The notes under the pieces: generated by a model
What the model saw: the letters and a program-made list of their open reading frames with translations, nothing else
Told to the model about the DNA's origin: nothing
Databases searched by the model: none
Shown: piece after piece, positions 18,007 to 21,018 of the stretch
How positions within the stretch are numbered: position 1 is the first letter of the stretch
How the letters are laid out: the number at the start of each line of letters is the position of its first letter
IMG/VR virus record: IMGVR_UViG_3300043397_000074
Span: 1 to 21,018 of that record
DNA from: a virus
DNA: 21,018 bases
Reading direction: 5' to 3' (one strand)
Made by a program: the position numbers and the translations under genes

Positions 18007-20153
18007 GCGAGCGCGACGACAAGCCGGCGAAGGCGACCGACGACGCAGCCGTGATCGCCGAGTGCATCCACCGCATGCACATCAGCGTGACGGCGGACAG
18101 CGAGAACCGCGCCCAGGCGATGGATGACCTGCGCTTCAAGTCGGGCGAGCAGTGGGATCCGGCCGTGAAGGCGCAGCGCGTGCGCGACCAGCGCCCGTGC
18201 CTGACGATGAACAAGCTGCCGACGTTCGTGCATCAAGTGACGAACTCGCAGCGCCAGGCCGTGCCGAGCATCAACGTGCATCCGGTGGCTGACGGCGACA
18301 AGGAGGGCGCGGAGATCCGACAGGGCGTCATCCGGCACATCGAGTACGCCAGCAATGCCAGCGTCTGCTACGACACCTCCGTGAACAGCGCAGCAGAGAT
18401 CGGATTCGGCTACTTCCGCCTCGTTACCGACTACTGCCGGCCCGACAGCTTCGACCAGGAAATCAGGTTCGCGCGCATCCGCAACCCGTTCACGGTCTAC
18501 ATGGACCCGGCGCACGTCAACCCGGATGGGTCGGATCAGCAGTGGTGCGTGTTGTCCGTCAAGGTGCCAAAGGCAGATTTCGCGCTGGAGTACCCGGACG
18601 CCGACCCGGCCGACCTCAACGCCATCCGCGCCATGGGCGACGCGGCGCACGACTGGGCCGACGAGGACACGGTGCGCCTGGCCGAGTACTACCGGATCAA
18701 CAAGGCGCCGGCCAAGGTCGTGCTGCTGAGCAACGGGGAGAGTGGCTACAAGGACGACCTGCTGGAGTTGCCGCCCGGCGTGACCATCAAGCAGGAGCGC
18801 GACGGATACAGGCAAACGGTGCAGTGGTTCAAGCTGACCGCGACGCAGGTGCTCGACCGCGCCGACATCCCGTGTCGCTGGATTCCGGTCTTCCCGGTCT
18901 ACGGCGACGAGACCGACATCGACGGCAAGGTGTTCCGCTCGGGCCTGATCCGCAACGCCAAAGACCCGGCGCGCATGTACAACTTCTGGATGACGGCGGC
19001 GACCGAGGAGGTCGCGCTGCGCCCGAAGACCCCGTATATCGGCGCGGAAGGTCAGTTCGAGGGCCACGAGTCGGAGTGGGCTGCAGCGAACACCAGCAGC
19101 TTCCCGTTTTTGGAATACAAGCCCAAGAGCCTGGGCGGCATGCTCGCCCCGCCGCCGCAGCGCCAGCCCATGGCGGATCTGCCGTCCGGGGTGCTGGCCA
19201 TGGCGATGCACGCCAGCGACGACATCAAGGCCACGACGGGCATCTTCGACGCCAGCCTTGGGGCGCGCAGCAACGAGACCAGCGGCAAAGCCATCAACGC
19301 CCGGGACCGCCAGGGCGAGACGGCGACCTTCCACTACATCGACAACTTGCACACCACGTTGCGCCATGTCGGCCGGTGCATCCTGGACATGATGCCCAAG
19401 GTGTACGACGCCCGCCGGGTGCTGCAGATGATGGGTCGAGACGGCAAGGTGACAGGCGTCGAGGTCAACGTGCCACGCCATGGCGTGGATGAGCGCGGCC
19501 AGGCTGTGCAAGAGGTGCTCAACGACATGACGGCTGGCGAGTACACGTGCACCGTGTCTACTGGCCCGAGCTACGACACCATGCGGCAGGAGGCCGTGGA
19601 CGGGATGATCCAGACGGCGCAGTTCTGGCCGAAGCTGATGGAGATCGCGGGCGACAAGGTCGTGCGCTCGACGGATTGGCCGATGAGCCAAGAGATCGCC
19701 GACCGTATCGAAAAAACCATCCGGCCCGAGCTGCGCCAGGGCGAAGACGGCAGCGACGCCGAGCAGCAGAACATGGTACAGACGCCAGATGGCCCGGTGC
19801 CAGCGGAGCAGGCCGGCCAGATGCTGTCGCAGATGCAGCACGCCGTGCAGCAGATGCAGCAGGCATTGCAGGAAGCGCAGAGCGGCGTTGACCGCGAAAA
19901 GATCAAGGCGCAGGCGGCCATCGAGGTCGCGCGCATCAACGCAGAGGCCAAGGGCGACGCCGAAGAGCTGAAGGGCCTCATCGCCATGCTGCTGCAGAAG
20001 CTGCAACCGCCCCCGCCGCTGGCCGCTGATGTGGCCGGCGACCTGGCTGAAGACGACAACTCTCGCCCCGGTGCTGGCCCAGCATCGGAGTACGGCGCAC
20101 AGGGCGATGGCCTACCGATGGGCTCAAACACCGGGCCGGAGATCGCGCAATGA
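18003..20153 (+). CDS. P22-like portal protein (716 aa)
   Basis: This forms the dodecameric ring at the capsid vertex through which DNA enters. The ATG at 18003 overlaps the previous stop as ATGA. The N-terminal part shows the P22_portal landmarks DDLRFKSGEQWD, CLTMNKLPTFVHQVTNSQRQ, INVHPVADGD and SAAEIGFGYFRLVTDY, followed by RIRNPFTVYMDP. Later come RMYNFWMTAATEEVALRPKT, GARSNETSGKAINARDRQGE and TATFHYIDNLHTTLRHVGRC. The last 120 residues are a Gln/Ala-rich coiled coil like the P22 portal barrel and a disordered tail. Length (P22: 725) agrees well. Confidence 0.94.
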   Translation: MSERDDKPAKATDDAAVIAECIHRMHISVTADSENRAQAMDDLRFKSGEQWDPAVKAQRVRDQRPCLTMNKLPTFVHQVTNSQRQAVPSINVHPVADGDKEGAEIRQGVIRHIEYASNASVCYDTSVNSAAEIGFGYFRLVTDYCRPDSFDQEIRFARIRNPFTVYMDPAHVNPDGSDQQWCVLSVKVPKADFALEYPDADPADLNAIRAMGDAAHDWADEDTVRLAEYYRINKAPAKVVLLSNGESGYKDDLLELPPGVTIKQERDGYRQTVQWFKLTATQVLDRADIPCRWIPVFPVYGDETDIDGKVFRSGLIRNAKDPARMYNFWMTAATEEVALRPKTPYIGAEGQFEGHESEWAAANTSSFPFLEYKPKSLGGMLAPPPQRQPMADLPSGVLAMAMHASDDIKATTGIFDASLGARSNETSGKAINARDRQGETATFHYIDNLHTTLRHVGRCILDMMPKVYDARRVLQMMGRDGKVTGVEVNVPRHGVDERGQAVQEVLNDMTAGEYTCTVSTGPSYDTMRQEAVDGMIQTAQFWPKLMEIAGDKVVRSTDWPMSQEIADRIEKTIRPELRQGEDGSDAEQQNMVQTPDGPVPAEQAGQMLSQMQHAVQQMQQALQEAQSGVDREKIKAQAAIEVARINAEAKGDAEELKGLIAMLLQKLQPPPPLAADVAGDLAEDDNSRPGAGPASEYGAQGDGLPMGSNTGPEIAQ

Positions 20154-21018
20154 GCGTGCCTGAAGACACATTTGTTCCCGCGTCGGAGCAGGGGCAGACC
20201 CCCGAGACCAGCCAGGCGCCTGCACCCGCAGACGACAGCAAGACGCAACAGCAGGAGCCGCAGGCCAAGGATGGCCAGCAAGGCGAGGCCGAGACCGACG
20301 AACAGCGCCAGGAGCGCGACGAGCGGGGCCGCTACAAGGGCCTGCAGCCGCGCATCGACGAGCTGACCCGCAAGCGCCACGAGGCCGAGCGGGAAGCAGC
20401 CTACTGGCGCGGCGTGGCAACCCAGGGCAAGGCACCCCAATCGGCCGATCAGCACAGCGCTGCACCGGCTGCGCCCACCAAGCCGACCCCTGACCAGTTC
20501 GAGGATTACGCCTCATTCGTCGAGGCCCTGGCCGACTTCAAGGCCGACCAGAAAGTGGCCCAGGCCATGAGCCAGCAGCAGGCCGCAGCCGCGCGCCAGC
20601 AGCAGGCCAGCACATGGGAACAGCGCCAAGCCGCTGCCCGCACCGCCATGCCCGATTACGATGCCGTCGTGGGTGCGACCGATGCCCCCGTTGCGGCGCA
20701 CGTTGCCGAGGCACTGGTGGAGAGCGAGCACGGCCCGGCGCTGGCCTACCACCTGGCCAAGCACCCCGAGGTGCTCGCACGCCTGAACAGCCTGCCGCAG
20801 CGCCAAGCTGATCGCGAACTGGGGCGCATCGAAGCGACCTTGTCCGCGCCGGCCGACGTGCCTGCAGACCATCCCGCCCGCACCACCCAAGCACCGAAGC
20901 CCGCAGCCGTGAACCTGTCCCAGGGGCGCAGTGTGGCCGACGAACCGTCCAAGATGAGCATTGACGACTACGTGGCGCACCGCTCCAAGGGGCCAAACAA
21001 GGCGCGCTGGGCACGGTA
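20150..21018 (+). CDS. Scaffold protein, complete but for last codon(s) (289+ aa)
   Basis: The ATG overlaps the portal stop as ATGA. The first 110 residues are acidic, Gln/Pro/Asp-rich and disordered (TPETSQAPAPADDSKTQQQE), with RGRYKGLQPRIDELTRKRHE and AEREAAYWRG. The middle is helical with QAMSQQQAAAARQQQ. A conserved-looking MPDYDAVVG segment follows, then HLAKHPEVLARLNSLP. The end is MSIDDYVAHRSKGPNKARWA plus R, like the basic C-terminal end of P22-type scaffolds that grips the coat protein. The window ends two bases into the next codon (TA), which is a stop if G or A follows. It guides procapsid assembly. Confidence 0.82.
   Translation, partial: MSVPEDTFVPASEQGQTPETSQAPAPADDSKTQQQEPQAKDGQQGEAETDEQRQERDERGRYKGLQPRIDELTRKRHEAEREAAYWRGVATQGKAPQSADQHSAAPAAPTKPTPDQFEDYASFVEALADFKADQKVAQAMSQQQAAAARQQQASTWEQRQAAARTAMPDYDAVVGATDAPVAAHVAEALVESEHGPALAYHLAKHPEVLARLNSLPQRQADRELGRIEATLSAPADVPADHPARTTQAPKPAAVNLSQGRSVADEPSKMSIDDYVAHRSKGPNKARWAR

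Noticed and set aside
17991-20006. 671-codon open frame on the minus strand opposite the portal gene
   Set aside because: High G+C makes long antisense frames common. Its sequence is Leu/Arg/His-rich with no family pattern, and the plus-strand portal is certain.

Overview
The window looks like about 21 kb of a tailed-phage or prophage genome from a high-G+C host. A betaproteobacterium of the Burkholderiales is my best guess, from the base composition and the style of the small phage proteins. That host call is inference and no host gene is present. Capsid-side genes (large terminase, P22-type portal, scaffold) point to a P22-like short-tailed phage. I see no integrase, no CI-type repressor, no tRNA and no CRISPR array.

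Layout. Positions 1-6170 form a leftward operon. It runs from a promoter near 6206-6241 through four small genes (three with membrane segments), a Cys-rich protein, a recombination module (RecT/Bet annealing protein, YqaJ/lambda-Exo nuclease, a DUF1351-like coiled-coil protein), several unknown genes, a truncated gene at 807-884, and an N4-gp49/Sf6-gp66 family gene cut by the window edge. Positions 6200-7100 are the divergent control region, interrupted by a lower-G+C two-gene insert. Positions 7102-9647 carry a Cro/YdaS-like protein, an orphan DNA methyltransferase and small accessory genes, closed by a terminator at about 9675-9700. A second promoter then feeds 9804-16036: an HTH protein, a replication initiator with an internal hexamer repeat, a second replication-associated protein, an HNH-like protein, RusA, small DNA-binding proteins, a putative small terminase and a Q-like gene. 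A promoter-plus-hairpin leader at 16016-16118, arranged like lambda pR'-tR', precedes the late genes: large terminase, GNAT acetyltransferase, portal and scaffold.

Most genes in both arms are joined by ATGA, GTGA or TGATG overlaps. These overlaps fix the start codons and reveal short genes, including ones of 27, 25 and 21 codons.

The most unusual signal is a set of integron attC-like elements at 379-436, 4837-4890 and 6348-6417, plus lone core words at 805-811 and 7064-7070. They have R''/R' core words, imperfect hairpins, and an extra unpaired A at the place where real attC sites have one. They sit at the ends of small accessory genes. Two of them share the same hairpin apex. Their polarity, judged from the unpaired base, is opposite to the genes they abut. 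They could mean that this phage has acquired genes as integron-type cassettes.
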